Assembly: GCF_018861315.1 (NCBI RefSeq)
Contig: NZ_JAHLDL010000026.1
Span: 1-64,000, forward strand
Source of the DNA: Clostridium bowmanii
Lineage (GTDB): Bacteria; Bacillota; Clostridia; Clostridiales; Clostridiaceae
Length of the DNA stretch: 64,000 bases
Direction: 5' to 3'
In this document: positions 1 through 8,383 of the stretch, piece by piece
Numbering within the stretch: position 1 is the first letter of the stretch
How the letters are laid out: the number at the start of each line of letters is the position of its first letter
Notes under the pieces: model-generated
What the model was told of the DNA's origin: nothing
The model's input: only the letters and a program-made list of their open reading frames with translations
Databases searched by the model: none
Translations under genes and position numbers: made by a program

Positions 1-4
1 TATT

Positions 5-78
5 TGGAGCGGGTAGAGGGAATCGAACCCTCGTAATTAGCTTGGAAGGCTAACACTCTACCATTGAGTTATACCCGC
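5..78 (-). tRNA. tRNA-Gly (anticodon TCC)
   Basis: The minus strand folds into a full cloverleaf. The acceptor arms GCGGGTA/TACCCGC pair, the T arm carries GGTTCGATTCC, and the anticodon loop CTTCCAA sits on a TTAGC/GCTAA stem, giving anticodon TCC. The CCA end is encoded in the genome at 7 to 5. It lies 19 bases downstream of tRNA-Pro on the same strand, so the two are probably one transcript. Confidence 0.96.
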
Positions 79-97
79 ATATTGTAATATAGTAAAA

Positions 98-173
98 TGG
101 TCGGGGTGACAGGGATTGAACCTGCGACCTCATGGTCCCAAACCACGCGCGCTCCCAGCTGCGCTACACCCCG
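98..173 (-). tRNA. tRNA-Pro (anticodon TGG)
   Basis: Cloverleaf on the minus strand with acceptor arms CGGGGTG/CACCCCG, T-arm GGTTCAATCC and anticodon loop TTTGGGA between CGTGG and CCATG, giving anticodon TGG. CCA is encoded at 100 to 98. A good promoter lies about 100 bases upstream. Confidence 0.96.
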
Positions 174-272
174 ATATACATTAAACATTTATAAAAAAAA
201 ATTTTTAATGCCCTAAATTTACTGCATTGCCATAATGATTTAAATTAATGATTTTTTATGACGACATGGATT

Positions 273-301
273 ATTTTACACCATATACATTAATACGTCA
301 A
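273..301 (-). promoter_or_regulatory. Promoter of the tRNA-Pro/tRNA-Gly unit
   Basis: On the minus strand TTGACG (301-296) is followed after exactly 17 bases by TAAAAT (278-273), close to the housekeeping sigma consensus. It points at the two tRNAs. The rest of 174-393 is AT-rich with nothing else I can identify. Confidence 0.65.
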
Positions 302-393
302 CACTTTTTCTAACTTTTCTTTTTTAATATTTAAATAAATTTTACCAAGGTATTTTCTTCTGTCTTAACATAGGTTTAAACTCTAGTTAAAAA

Positions 394-864
394 TTAAAAC
401 CTTATCAAATTTGGATCTATGGATTCTCCATTGATATCTATAATGGCAAAACTTGGCGCTCCATCCCTTGGCTCTGCAGCACTACCAGGGTTTATATACC
501 ATATTCCTTCTTCATAATCTATTTTTGCAATATGAGTGTGCCCATATAAAACTATATCAGCCCCTGTTTCTAATGCCTTATATTTCAATTTAAATATGCC
601 CTCTTTTACACTATATCTGTGTCCATGAGTTAAAAAAAATTTTTTTCCGCAAATTTCTTCCAATCTATCATTAGGTGTACCTGCAGAAAAATCGCAATTA
701 CCTTTCACATTAATTATTCTTCCCTTGTAATACTTCTTTATGACCGCTACGTCATCTACATTATCACCTAAGTGAATCAGAACATCTAATGTCTTTATTT
801 TGCCCGCTAGCACATCTATGCTGCTAGCATGTCTATGCGTATCACTAATAACACCTATGCGCAT
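394..864 (-). CDS. YfcE/MJ0936-type metallophosphoesterase
   Basis: A 156-residue calcineurin-like phosphodiesterase, presumably cytoplasmic and two-metal dependent. The metal-binding motifs appear in the family order: SDTH near the N terminus, GDNVDD at about 33-38, GNCD at about 55-58, THGH at about 79-82 and GHTH at about 108-111. The length is usual for the YfcE group, whose members cleave phosphodiesters in vitro; the physiological substrate is generally unknown. The start is preceded by AGAGGTGA. It is the last gene of a three-gene minus-strand run, 38 bases after the XTP pyrophosphatase gene, an association common in Firmicutes. Confidence 0.9.
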   Translation of the reverse strand: MRIGVISDTHRHASSIDVLAGKIKTLDVLIHLGDNVDDVAVIKKYYKGRIINVKGNCDFSAGTPNDRLEEICGKKFFLTHGHRYSVKEGIFKLKYKALETGADIVLYGHTHIAKIDYEEGIWYINPGSAAEPRDGAPSFAIIDINGESIDPNLIRF

Positions 865-902
865 TTTAAATCACCTCTTCATTAATATAATAATTATGTT
901 TG

Positions 903-1499
903 CTATATTAGTTTTTCAAGTTCACCTTTTAATTTATCTAGCGCCCTTCCCCTATGACTAATTACATTTTTCTCCTTATTACTCATCTGGGCAAACGTTT
1001 TGTTGTATTCCGGAAGATAAAATAGTGGATCATATCCAAAACCTTTTTCTCCTCTAAACTCAGCTGTGATTATCCCCTCAACTTCACCTTGCACTTTTAC
1101 TATTTCATCTTCATTAACTATAAGTACCATGGCGCAAATAAATTTAGCTTTTCGATTCTCTTCTTTTTCACCATCTAAAAGATATAATAATTTTTCGTTA
1201 TTTGCACTAGTATCTCCATGAACACCTGCAAATCTAGCTGAAAAAACACCTGGAGCGCCATCTAAGAATTCCACCGATAATCCTGAGTCATCTGCAAGTA
1301 CCATGTCTCCATTGGCTATTTTAAAAATTTCATTAGCCTTTATGTCTGCATTATCCATAAACGTACTTCCTGTTTCCTCTACGTCAATATTAAGACTGGC
1401 TTCTTTCAAAGATAAAACTTCAAAAGGAAATTGTGATAGCATTTCCTTTATTTCTTTAATTTTATGATCATTATTACTAGCAACTATTAATTTTTTCAT
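903..1499 (-). CDS. rdgB: RdgB/HAM1 family XTP/dITP pyrophosphatase
   Basis: A 198-residue cytoplasmic house-cleaning enzyme that hydrolyses non-canonical purine triphosphates (XTP, dITP) to monophosphates, keeping them out of nucleic acid. Family signatures are present: ASNNDHK at the N terminus, ADDSGL around 68-73, the GAPGVFSARFAG segment, and GFGYDPLF followed by SHRGRAL near the C terminus. The frame is open 87 bases further upstream, but GAGGGGG sits just before the ATG at 1499, so that start is chosen. It is followed closely by the phosphodiesterase gene and preceded by an AIR-synthase-like gene, probably one operon. Confidence 0.95.
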   Translation of the reverse strand: MKKLIVASNNDHKIKEIKEMLSQFPFEVLSLKEASLNIDVEETGSTFMDNADIKANEIFKIANGDMVLADDSGLSVEFLDGAPGVFSARFAGVHGDTSANNEKLLYLLDGEKEENRKAKFICAMVLIVNEDEIVKVQGEVEGIITAEFRGEKGFGYDPLFYLPEYNKTFAQMSNKEKNVISHRGRALDKLKGELEKLI

Positions 1500-1530
1500 T
1501 TTTATCCCCCTCTTTGATTCACTTCTATAA

Positions 1531-2505
1531 TTATATACTAAATAGCTCATCCCTAGTCGGTGGTAAAACATCCTTTTTGATTCCATCTATTACTAGTATA
1601 CCCCTATCTGTAGTTATCTTTCCTATTACTGTAGCTTCTATTCCTTTACTAATTAATTTTTCTACTAACTTTTCCCCATCAGTGGCCGTTATTAACATAC
1701 TACCTGAGGATATAAATTTCAAAGGATCAATATTAAGTTTTTCACAAATTTTAATTGTAATTTCACTAATTGGCATTTTATCATAATATACCTCAAATCC
1801 TAAATTACTAGCCTGAGCAACCTCCCATAATGCTCCAAGCACTCCCCCTTCAGTTATATCATGCATTGAATTGACCCCAAACTCACCAGCTATACGGCCC
1901 TCTAGAGCCACGCTAATGCCATTTACATAGTCTTTAGCTACTTCTATCTCATCATGGGTTAAAACATCTCTTACCCTATCTAAATAATCGTTTACTACAA
2001 TTGAAGTCCCTTCCATACATAAAAGTTTGGTAACAACAATTTCATCTCCAATTTTTGCTCCTGAAGTTGCCACTGCACTGCCTGCTTTTCCTTTACCTAT
2101 AGCTGTACAGGAAACCACTATTCTATTAACAGCGGTGGTAACCTCAGTGTGTCCTCCTAATATCTCCACGTTTAGTTTTTTTGTCTCTTCATCAATTTCT
2201 TCCATAATCTTTTTTATATCTTCTATTGTACCTGTTGGTGGCACAAGAATTGTAACTAAAATGCCCACAGGCTCAACCCCACAGGAAGCTATATCATTAC
2301 AGTTTATATTAACTGCTAATTTACCTATATTTTTATCTGCTCCAGTTATTGGGTCTGTAGAAACGACGCACTCATATTCGCCAAAGTTTATGACACTACA
2401 GTCTTCTCCTATTCCACTTCTAATTCTGACATCATTCCGAACAACACTTTTATTGTTGTCAATTATTTGTTTTAAATCATCCCAATTTAGTTTTCCAACT
2501 TTCAT
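1531..2505 (-). CDS. AIR synthase / HypE-related ATP-binding protein
   Basis: A 324-residue member of the PurM/HypE/SelD superfamily. The N-terminal half has the characteristic GIGEDCSVI motif near 31-39, then STDPITG and the segment VNINCNDIASCGVEPVG, which form the ATP-binding dimer interface in this fold. The C-terminal half has TEGGVLGALWE, as in HypE. No hydrogenase maturation genes are near, so a HypE role is not supported, and stand-alone homologues in clostridia are usually left as AIR-synthase-like. It is the first gene of the run leading into rdgB (31-base gap), with GGAAG ahead of the ATG. Confidence 0.82.
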   Translation of the reverse strand: MKVGKLNWDDLKQIIDNNKSVVRNDVRIRSGIGEDCSVINFGEYECVVSTDPITGADKNIGKLAVNINCNDIASCGVEPVGILVTILVPPTGTIEDIKKIMEEIDEETKKLNVEILGGHTEVTTAVNRIVVSCTAIGKGKAGSAVATSGAKIGDEIVVTKLLCMEGTSIVVNDYLDRVRDVLTHDEIEVAKDYVNGISVALEGRIAGEFGVNSMHDITEGGVLGALWEVAQASNLGFEVYYDKMPISEITIKICEKLNIDPLKFISSGSMLITATDGEKLVEKLISKGIEATVIGKITTDRGILVIDGIKKDVLPPTRDELFSI

Positions 2506-2598
2506 ATAAATTCTTCCTTTCTATTTTCATAAAACTAGCACATTTTAACAATTCGAATCATATTATTTATATAAGGATTAATATATGGTGGTGATATT

Positions 2599-3978
2599 TT
2601 GAAATTTATAGGACCTTTTTTAAGAATCAATACGTTAAACCGAAATAACATAAAAAATCAATTCTTCTACTTATCAAAAGAATCATTAAAAGATATAGTT
2701 TTTGACTCTAAATGCGGAATATATATTCCCTTAAAAGATTTAAAATCTAAATCTTTTTCTAAGATTGATATTAACACAACTAATTTAAATTCTCCACTTT
2801 TATGTGTTTACAAAAAAGCAGACGCTAAATTAAAATCGAAAGAAGGTACACTAACTTGGAATGAGAACAAGGTGAAAAAAGAAATAACCATTAATAGTAA
2901 TGCTTTCATGACTTTATCCCTATTAGAGCTAGTCGACTATTATAGTAGCTTTAAGAACCTTGATGATTCTAAATATGCACTAAGCTCTTTATATCTTAAG
3001 CTATGCAAGGAACAGTTAGAATTTTATGCTTCTTATTTTCGAAATAAAGATGGTCTGTTTGTTGATAAGGTAGATTTAACTGATCCTATGAACCAAGAAT
3101 TTAACTTTGAAAATAAAAATAACAAATTTAAATTCTCTGATCAAGCACTCATGATGTCTGCTTATTACAAATATTCCTCTTATAATGAGGAAAAACACGA
3201 ACATGAATATGAAAAGTTCGCACTAGATATCTTAAATATGTTTACTCAATATAAAGAAGAAATTTATAATGTTTCTTTTGAGGAACTAAATAAGATTTGC
3301 CTCGCCTTAAATGTTTTTTATAAGTATTCTGGCTTAGATGAATGCAAAAATTTATTGCTAGATTTTTCAGATTTACTTATAGAACAATATAACACTAAAC
3401 CATCTGTAATCATTAATGCTAAATTAGATTACTCATGTATGCTTTTTATAAATTCTACACTTTTATATGAAAAAACCGGCATGCACAAATTTAAAAGTAC
3501 AAGTGAGGATTTATATGAAAAGCTTATAACATTATATCAAAGTGATAAAGGCATTTTATTAAAAGAAACTACAGATAAAGAGATAAACTATACTTGTGAT
3601 GAGCTCATACTATATATGTATAGCCAAATTTTATATTCTGATTTTAATAAGATAGAAGATGACTCTTACATGCTTCAAGATATTTTTAAACATCAAATAA
3701 TAGACTCTGGTATAGTTTTAAGTTGGCCTGATTCCCCTTCATTAGATAATTCAGAGCATTACAGAGGCTTCTCTCTAAAATCAGAAGACTTGCTCCAAGA
3801 AGAAGATTTTAGGATGCCTACTATAGGAACACCAGAAAATAATGAACTAGCTTCTATATTCATTAAAAATGTGACTTACAATAAACGAAAAGAAAGCTTT
3901 AAACAAACAAAATCATCCTTCGATAGCAGCAAAAATATGTTTATATTCTTCTTAACAATATTCTTTAGGAATAAATAA
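2599..3978 (+). CDS. Conserved hypothetical protein, alpha-helical
   Basis: I do not recognise this 459-residue protein. It begins at a TTG with GGTGGTGAT upstream, has no signal peptide, and is rich in Lys, Asp, Ser and aromatic residues. From about residue 100 onward it reads as a succession of amphipathic helices with repeated Leu/Tyr patterns, reminiscent of an alpha/alpha barrel such as those of six-hairpin glycosidases; this is only a resemblance in pattern. The C terminus is a basic stretch followed by a short hydrophobic tail (about 448-456). It is transcribed alone, opposite to its neighbours, and followed by a large palindromic repeat rather than a conventional terminator. Confidence 0.7.
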   Translation: MKFIGPFLRINTLNRNNIKNQFFYLSKESLKDIVFDSKCGIYIPLKDLKSKSFSKIDINTTNLNSPLLCVYKKADAKLKSKEGTLTWNENKVKKEITINSNAFMTLSLLELVDYYSSFKNLDDSKYALSSLYLKLCKEQLEFYASYFRNKDGLFVDKVDLTDPMNQEFNFENKNNKFKFSDQALMMSAYYKYSSYNEEKHEHEYEKFALDILNMFTQYKEEIYNVSFEELNKICLALNVFYKYSGLDECKNLLLDFSDLLIEQYNTKPSVIINAKLDYSCMLFINSTLLYEKTGMHKFKSTSEDLYEKLITLYQSDKGILLKETTDKEINYTCDELILYMYSQILYSDFNKIEDDSYMLQDIFKHQIIDSGIVLSWPDSPSLDNSEHYRGFSLKSEDLLQEEDFRMPTIGTPENNELASIFIKNVTYNKRKESFKQTKSSFDSSKNMFIFFLTIFFRNK

Positions 3979-3993
3979 TATAATGATTTATAA

Positions 3994-4222
3994 TTTTTCT
4001 TGGATTATGCTGTAACGCAAAGTATATATTGCTGGAATGCTCTCACTTTGCCAAGTAATTCAAAAATTTATTTTATCTTCAGTTGCTAAAAAATGCAAAC
4101 TCGCTATCGCTCAAACATTCATTTTCCTTACGCAGCTGCAAATAAAATAAATTTGAATTACTAAGGCTTGTTCGAATGCATTCTACGCAATATATACTTT
4201 TGTTAGCATAATCTAAGAAAAA
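3994..4222. repeat. Large palindromic repeat, family 1, copy A
   Basis: About 229 bp imperfect inverted repeat filling most of the 346-base gap between two convergent genes. The outer arms read CTTGGATTATGC and GCATAATCTAAG, followed inward by AGTATATATTGC/GCAATATATACT, then AGTAATTC/GAATTACT and a TTTATTTTAT/ATAAAATAAA stem. The apex carries ACTCGC...GCTCAAACAT. The arm containing CACTTTGCCAAG lies on the left, which fixes the orientation as forward, the same as copies D and F. I do not recognise it as a named element. Confidence 0.9.
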
Positions 4223-4324
4223 AAGTTTATGTACACTCAATTAATTAAAACACACTCTAAGTTTACTTTAACTTTTAGGCTGTGTTTTTATATATTTATA
4301 AATCACTTAGTCCACTTGTTGCCA

Positions 4325-4837
4325 TTATTTTTTTATAGCATGAGTAGGGACGTCCACTTTATTAAATTTAGTGATAACCCAATTATTTTTAACTTTATTT
4401 AAAGTAAGTTGACCCAGAACTTCTTCTTCTTTTTCTACCTTTGTATCTACATATGTAAGTTTTAATTTTGCGTTATAAGAATATAGTGTTGAACCATCGG
4501 TTTCACTAGTCTGTTTATCTATAGTTATAGATGTTATTTTTGAATTTATATGAAGAGCACATAAATAGTCAATATATATAAGTTTAGTTCTATCTACGAT
4601 AATTTCTTCCAAGGCACCTTCAGTGGCTATTGTCTTAATTTCGTTGGTATATTGATCTTTAGGATATTCCAAATTAACTTTTTTCATATCTACCGCTTTA
4701 TAATCTTCCAGTGTATACATCTTAGTTGCAAATTCTTTTACTACAGCCTCGGTGGCAGCTTCCTTATTACTGCTACATCCTACTAATAATAAAGTTGTTA
4801 CTACAATACATAATAAAAAGTATATACCTTTTCTCAT
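4325..4837 (-). CDS. Putative lipoprotein
   Basis: A 170-residue exported protein with a lipoprotein signal: basic MRKG start, hydrophobic core to about residue 19 and lipobox LLVGC, so Cys21 would be lipidated and anchored outside the membrane. The mature part alternates beta-like segments with a final KNNWVITKFNKV pattern often seen at the end of NTF2-like or DUF4878-like lipoproteins; I cannot assign a family. AAGGTGATTTT precedes the ATG. Single gene, with a palindromic repeat downstream on the convergent side. Confidence 0.8.
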   Translation of the reverse strand: MRKGIYFLLCIVVTTLLLVGCSSNKEAATEAVVKEFATKMYTLEDYKAVDMKKVNLEYPKDQYTNEIKTIATEGALEEIIVDRTKLIYIDYLCALHINSKITSITIDKQTSETDGSTLYSYNAKLKLTYVDTKVEKEEEVLGQLTLNKVKNNWVITKFNKVDVPTHAIKK

Positions 4838-4936
4838 AAAATCACCTTCCTAAATATAATATACTTCAGTTTACTACATTATTATAATCATTAAATATAG
4901 TTATATTTATAAAAATACATAAATCCACACAAATAA

Positions 4937-4945
4937 TGGTATAAT
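4937..4945 (+). promoter_or_regulatory. Extended -10 promoter for the flavodoxin gene
   Basis: TGGTATAAT (TGN plus TATAAT) lies 59 bases upstream of the start codon of the flavodoxin-like gene. No good -35 box is visible, as is common for extended -10 promoters. Confidence 0.45.
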
Positions 4946-5003
4946 TTTTACATACCCATCCATAATTCCATAAAAATACGAATCAAATTAGGGGGCATAA
5001 AAA

Positions 5004-5531
5004 ATGAATACTGTAGTGATATACAAATCTAAAACAGGTTTTGCAAAGAAATATGCAGAATGGATTGCTAAAGATTTGTCAGCTGATATTTTCGATATTT
5101 CAAAGATCACTATAAATAAGCTAAATAAATACGATACTATAATTTATGGTGGAAGTTTATATGCTGTAGGCATAAACGGAGTGAAATTAATAACTAATAA
5201 TATGGACAAACTTAAAGATAAAAAGGTAATTGTTTTTTCAACAGGGGTATCACCGTTAACTGAAGATGGGCTTAACGATGTTAGAAATAAAAACTTTACT
5301 GCAGACCAACAAAAACATATTAAATTCTTTTATTTACGTGGAGGATTTAATTATAGTAAACTTACTCCTTTTGATAAAGTGCTTATGACCCTACTAAAAT
5401 GGAAAATTAAAATTAAAAAAGAAAAACAATTAACAACTGATGAAAAAGGTATGCTCGCCTTATACCAACATCCAGTTGATTTCACAAAGAAGAAGAATAT
5501 TGATGAAATAATTAATTATGTCACTTCATAA
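5004..5531 (+). CDS. Flavodoxin-domain protein
   Basis: A 175-residue cytoplasmic protein of the flavodoxin fold. The N terminus VVIYKSKTGFAKKYAEWIA is the FMN phosphate-binding loop, and YGGSLYAVGINGV around 50-62 matches the second FMN-contact region of the HemG/flavodoxin_5 type. Such proteins are FMN-dependent electron carriers or oxidoreductases; no haem genes are nearby, so a protoporphyrinogen oxidase role is not implied. The start is supported by TTAGGGGGC eleven bases upstream. Confidence 0.82.
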   Translation: MNTVVIYKSKTGFAKKYAEWIAKDLSADIFDISKITINKLNKYDTIIYGGSLYAVGINGVKLITNNMDKLKDKKVIVFSTGVSPLTEDGLNDVRNKNFTADQQKHIKFFYLRGGFNYSKLTPFDKVLMTLLKWKIKIKKEKQLTTDEKGMLALYQHPVDFTKKKNIDEIINYVTS

Positions 5532-5597
5532 TATTTGTATTTAATATAATATTTCAATAAGGCATTTAAAAATAACACTTAAAGAGGTGACTTTCAC

Positions 5598-5915
5598 ATG
5601 GATCCTTCAGCATATATCGCTATATACATACCAATATTCATATTGTTTTTTATTATTTTGCCACAACAAAATCAAATACAAAAATTAATAATTCTAAAAA
5701 GGAAGAAGAGGAAGGGGTTAATAAAAATGACTAATGAGGTAATCAAAAAATATATAGGAAAAAATTGCAGAATATCCACAGGATCATTTGGTACAAATGT
5801 CATAGGAAAAATAATTGATGTAAATGAAAATTGGATTGAAATTCAAACTAAAAAAGGCAACGAGCTTATAAATGCTGAATTTGTACAAAGTATTAAAATA
5901 GATCCAAGTAAATAG
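5598..5915 (+). CDS. Small membrane protein with C-terminal SH3-like (DUF6897-type) domain
   Basis: A 105-residue protein: one membrane helix at about 8-22, a very basic stretch (KRKKRKG at about 35-40), then a compact beta-rich domain from residue 45 on (IGKNCRISTG...ENWIEIQTKKG) resembling small clostridial DUF6897 proteins. An inner ATG at 5727 (residue 44) has GGAAGGGG upstream, so the soluble domain may also be made alone. AAAGAGGTGA supports the outer start. The membrane-anchor-plus-basic layout recalls YajC, but the sequence match is too weak to claim it. A palindromic repeat follows. Confidence 0.7.
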   Translation: MDPSAYIAIYIPIFILFFIILPQQNQIQKLIILKRKKRKGLIKMTNEVIKKYIGKNCRISTGSFGTNVIGKIIDVNENWIEIQTKKGNELINAEFVQSIKIDPSK

Positions 5916-5958
5916 TGAATACATTTCTAAATAATATTAAATTTGGTACACTATAATA

Positions 5959-6188
5959 GGGCTTCTTATATTCTGCTAACAAAAGTATATATTGCCCAGA
6001 ATGCATTTGAACAAGCGTTAATAATTCAAATTTATTTTATTTATAGCTGCGCGAAAAAAAATATATGTTTGAGCATAGCGAGTTTATATTTTTTAGCAGC
6101 TAGAAATAAAATAAGTTTAGAATTACTCAGCGCAGTGAATGCATTCCAGCAATATATACTTTTCGTTATAGCAGAATATAAGAAGCCC
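5959..6188. repeat. Large palindromic repeat, family 1, copy B
   Basis: About 230 bp inverted repeat bounded by GGGCTTCTTATATTCTGC and its complement GCAGAATATAAGAAGCCC, so the outer arms are perfectly paired over 18 bases. Inner arms AGTATATATTGC/GCAATATATACT and TTTATTTTAT/ATAAAATAAG are kept. The apex TGTTTGAGCATAGCGAG is the reverse complement of that in copy A, so this copy is inverted relative to A. It fills the gap between two convergent genes and is the only obvious structure there. Confidence 0.92.
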
Positions 6189-6208
6189 CGCGTAGCTCCT
6201 AATTGAAA

Positions 6209-7873
6209 TCATTTTACTACAATAGTATTGTCTTTATAAGCATAATCAAATATTAAATTGCCCCCCTTAGTGGTATAAATATCTTTAACATTTTCTTTCT
6301 TGCAAATAACTGTATTGAGAATGTATATAGGTATGCAAGGCAAGTCTTTTGCTAATATGTCTTGGGCCTCATTATATATTATTATTTTCTTTTTATTATC
6401 ACTTTCCATAAGTGCCCTTTGGATAGTTTTATCATATTCTAAATTCTTATATCCATAAATATTATAACTTGAATTTGATGTCCATCTTGAAAAAAATTTA
6501 TACATATCCCCATACTCTTCATCAATTTTTGAATATAGCATATCATAATTACCCTGCTTTAATACCTCTTTGAGCTCATCTTTTTCATAACCCTTACAAA
6601 CTACCTTTACATTTAAATAATCCACATCATCGAAGTGGCCCTTAATATTTTTAGCTATTTCGTCTAAGTTTTCTTTAATACTTTTAGCTATTTCTTTTAC
6701 TATTCTATCATCAAGATTTCTGTTTTCATATACTATAATTAATTCTTGTTTTTTTTCATAGCTATTGAGCTTTAAGTATTCTTTTAGATATTTTGTACCT
6801 TTATCCTTACTACCAAACACATCAAAGATTACTTTACCACCCTCCCCATTAACCGCATTAGTGGTTGTGTAACTTATTGCTGGTACAGCCAAATCTTTCG
6901 AAATACTTTGTATAATAAATTCTTTAGATATTGTTGCACTAATTGCATTTCTAAAATTATTGTTTTTTACTGATGCTTTAGCATTTAAATTGAACGTTAG
7001 ATAATACATACTTTGTGATGGTACAGCTATAGTTTTCTTCTCCATACTAAGGGAAATCCCCTCGCTTATTGGTGGGCTTACAAATACATCAATTTTTGAT
7101 GTATTATTAGACTCAGTAGTTTCAAAATCTGCTAGTGTTTTCTCTTCATCCTTTATTGTTGTAAAAAGCATTTCAATGCTAACAATTTCTTTCGCTCTCC
7201 AATACTTTTCATTCTTTATTAAATATATTTCGCCCTCCTCATTTATATCTTTTATAATAAATGGTCCACTATATTGAATTTTATCGTAACTTTCTTTCCA
7301 GTTTTTCATATTCATACTTGTTTCCCTTAAAGTGAAAACTGGATTACTAAGAATATTTTTAAAATATTCATTTGCACTATTTAGCCTTATCTCTAAAGTT
7401 AAATCATCCTTTGCTACAATAGCCACTTTATCAAAACTTACTTTACCTAGGCTAAAATCCTTAGCTCCAAAAATACAATATAATTCCTTAGCATATATAT
7501 TATCTTTTTCCAATAAAATATTGTGAAAAAGCCTTACAAAATCTATGGCTTTTATAATGGTCCCATCACTATAATGAATATCCGATCTTAATTTAAAGGT
7601 ATACCCAATCTTATCCGCTGAGACATCATACTTTTCTGCCATAGCAGGCACTATTTGTCCATATTTGTCTTCTCGCAATAATCCTTCAAATAAAACTAGT
7701 AACAAATCTTTTTGCCTCACATTATCATCTTTTAACATTAGTAAATCTGATGGTAATTGTCCCAAATTATAAACTAGATATTTTCTAGAATTTGAATGTT
7801 TTACTTTTTTTTCAATACATCCACTAGTTAACATCATCATAAATATTAATATTATACATAATAGCTTTTTCAT
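6209..7873 (-). CDS. Peptide-type ABC transporter substrate-binding lipoprotein
   Basis: A 554-residue extracellular binding protein of the SBP_bac_5 (OppA/DppA) family. The signal ends in the lipobox LTSGC (Cys19). Family landmarks include PAMAEKYDVSADKIGYTFKL and DGTIIKAIDFV at about 90-115, which begin domain I. The C terminus has the expected NEAQDILAKDLPCIPIYIL segment. No permease or ATPase gene is adjacent, so it is an orphan binding protein that may serve a transporter elsewhere. The start has GGAGGTGA upstream. Confidence 0.88.
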   Translation of the reverse strand: MKKLLCIILIFMMMLTSGCIEKKVKHSNSRKYLVYNLGQLPSDLLMLKDDNVRQKDLLLVLFEGLLREDKYGQIVPAMAEKYDVSADKIGYTFKLRSDIHYSDGTIIKAIDFVRLFHNILLEKDNIYAKELYCIFGAKDFSLGKVSFDKVAIVAKDDLTLEIRLNSANEYFKNILSNPVFTLRETSMNMKNWKESYDKIQYSGPFIIKDINEEGEIYLIKNEKYWRAKEIVSIEMLFTTIKDEEKTLADFETTESNNTSKIDVFVSPPISEGISLSMEKKTIAVPSQSMYYLTFNLNAKASVKNNNFRNAISATISKEFIIQSISKDLAVPAISYTTTNAVNGEGGKVIFDVFGSKDKGTKYLKEYLKLNSYEKKQELIIVYENRNLDDRIVKEIAKSIKENLDEIAKNIKGHFDDVDYLNVKVVCKGYEKDELKEVLKQGNYDMLYSKIDEEYGDMYKFFSRWTSNSSYNIYGYKNLEYDKTIQRALMESDNKKKIIIYNEAQDILAKDLPCIPIYILNTVICKKENVKDIYTTKGGNLIFDYAYKDNTIVVK

Positions 7874-8021
7874 ATTTCACCTCCACCATGAGTCTTATTG
7901 AAAGTATTAACCTATCATGTGTGAAGTAATCAAATTTATTGTAAAAATATTAAAATCTCATTTTGATTCATGAACTTAAGGTCTGCTACTATAAAAATAA
8001 TAGTCATTTATAAATTTAATA

Positions 8022-8256
8022 TTTTTTCTTAGATTATGCTAACAAAAGTTTATATTGCATAGAATGCATTTGAATGAGCCTTAGTAATTCTTAACTGATT
8101 TTAGTATCTTACAATAATACTTAACGCCACTAACTCATGACTGAAGTCACGAGAGTGCGTGGCGAAATCTTCAATAAAATTAGTTTAGAATTACTTGGCG
8201 AAGTGAAAGCATTCCAGCAATACATACTTTTCGGTATAGCATAATCCAAGAAAAAA
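8022..8256. repeat. Large palindromic repeat, family 1, copy C (different apex)
   Basis: About 235 bp. The outer arms match copies A, B and E (CTTAGATTATGCT / AGCATAATCCAAG, then TATATTGC-like and AGTAATTC arms) but the apex is replaced. Instead of the ACTCGC/GCTCAAACAT module it has its own nested hairpin, CGCCAC...GTGGCG with CTCATGACT/AGTCACGAG inside (about 8112-8165). Arm order matches copies B and E (inverted orientation). The rest of the 510-base gap 7874-8383 is AT-rich apart from tandem TATAAT boxes at about 8313-8330 before the next gene. Confidence 0.88.
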
Positions 8257-8383
8257 CTCTTAATGAAAATTCTAATTTTTATACTTCCTCAATGTGTTAA
8301 CTTTTTGTACTATAATTATGCTATAATCTATTTATATGTTTACATTATTTACGTATTTAAAAGGTATATAGGAGGAATTCTTT

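Noticed and set aside
2027-2509. A 160-codon open frame antisense to the AIR-synthase-like gene
   Set aside because: A shadow of a conserved gene; no translation signals and a composition typical of antisense frames.
5943-6206. An 87-codon open frame on the plus strand
   Set aside because: It lies almost wholly inside palindromic repeat copy B, has no ribosome site, and is not kept in the other copies.
6209-7873. The orphan peptide-binding lipoprotein as part of a full ABC operon
   Set aside because: Both neighbours are small unrelated genes separated by repeats; no permease or ATPase gene is adjacent.
8022-8256. Palindrome copy C as a riboswitch leader for the gene at 8384
   Set aside because: The same arms occur at five other sites, including convergent gene ends, so it is a dispersed repeat and not a gene-specific leader.
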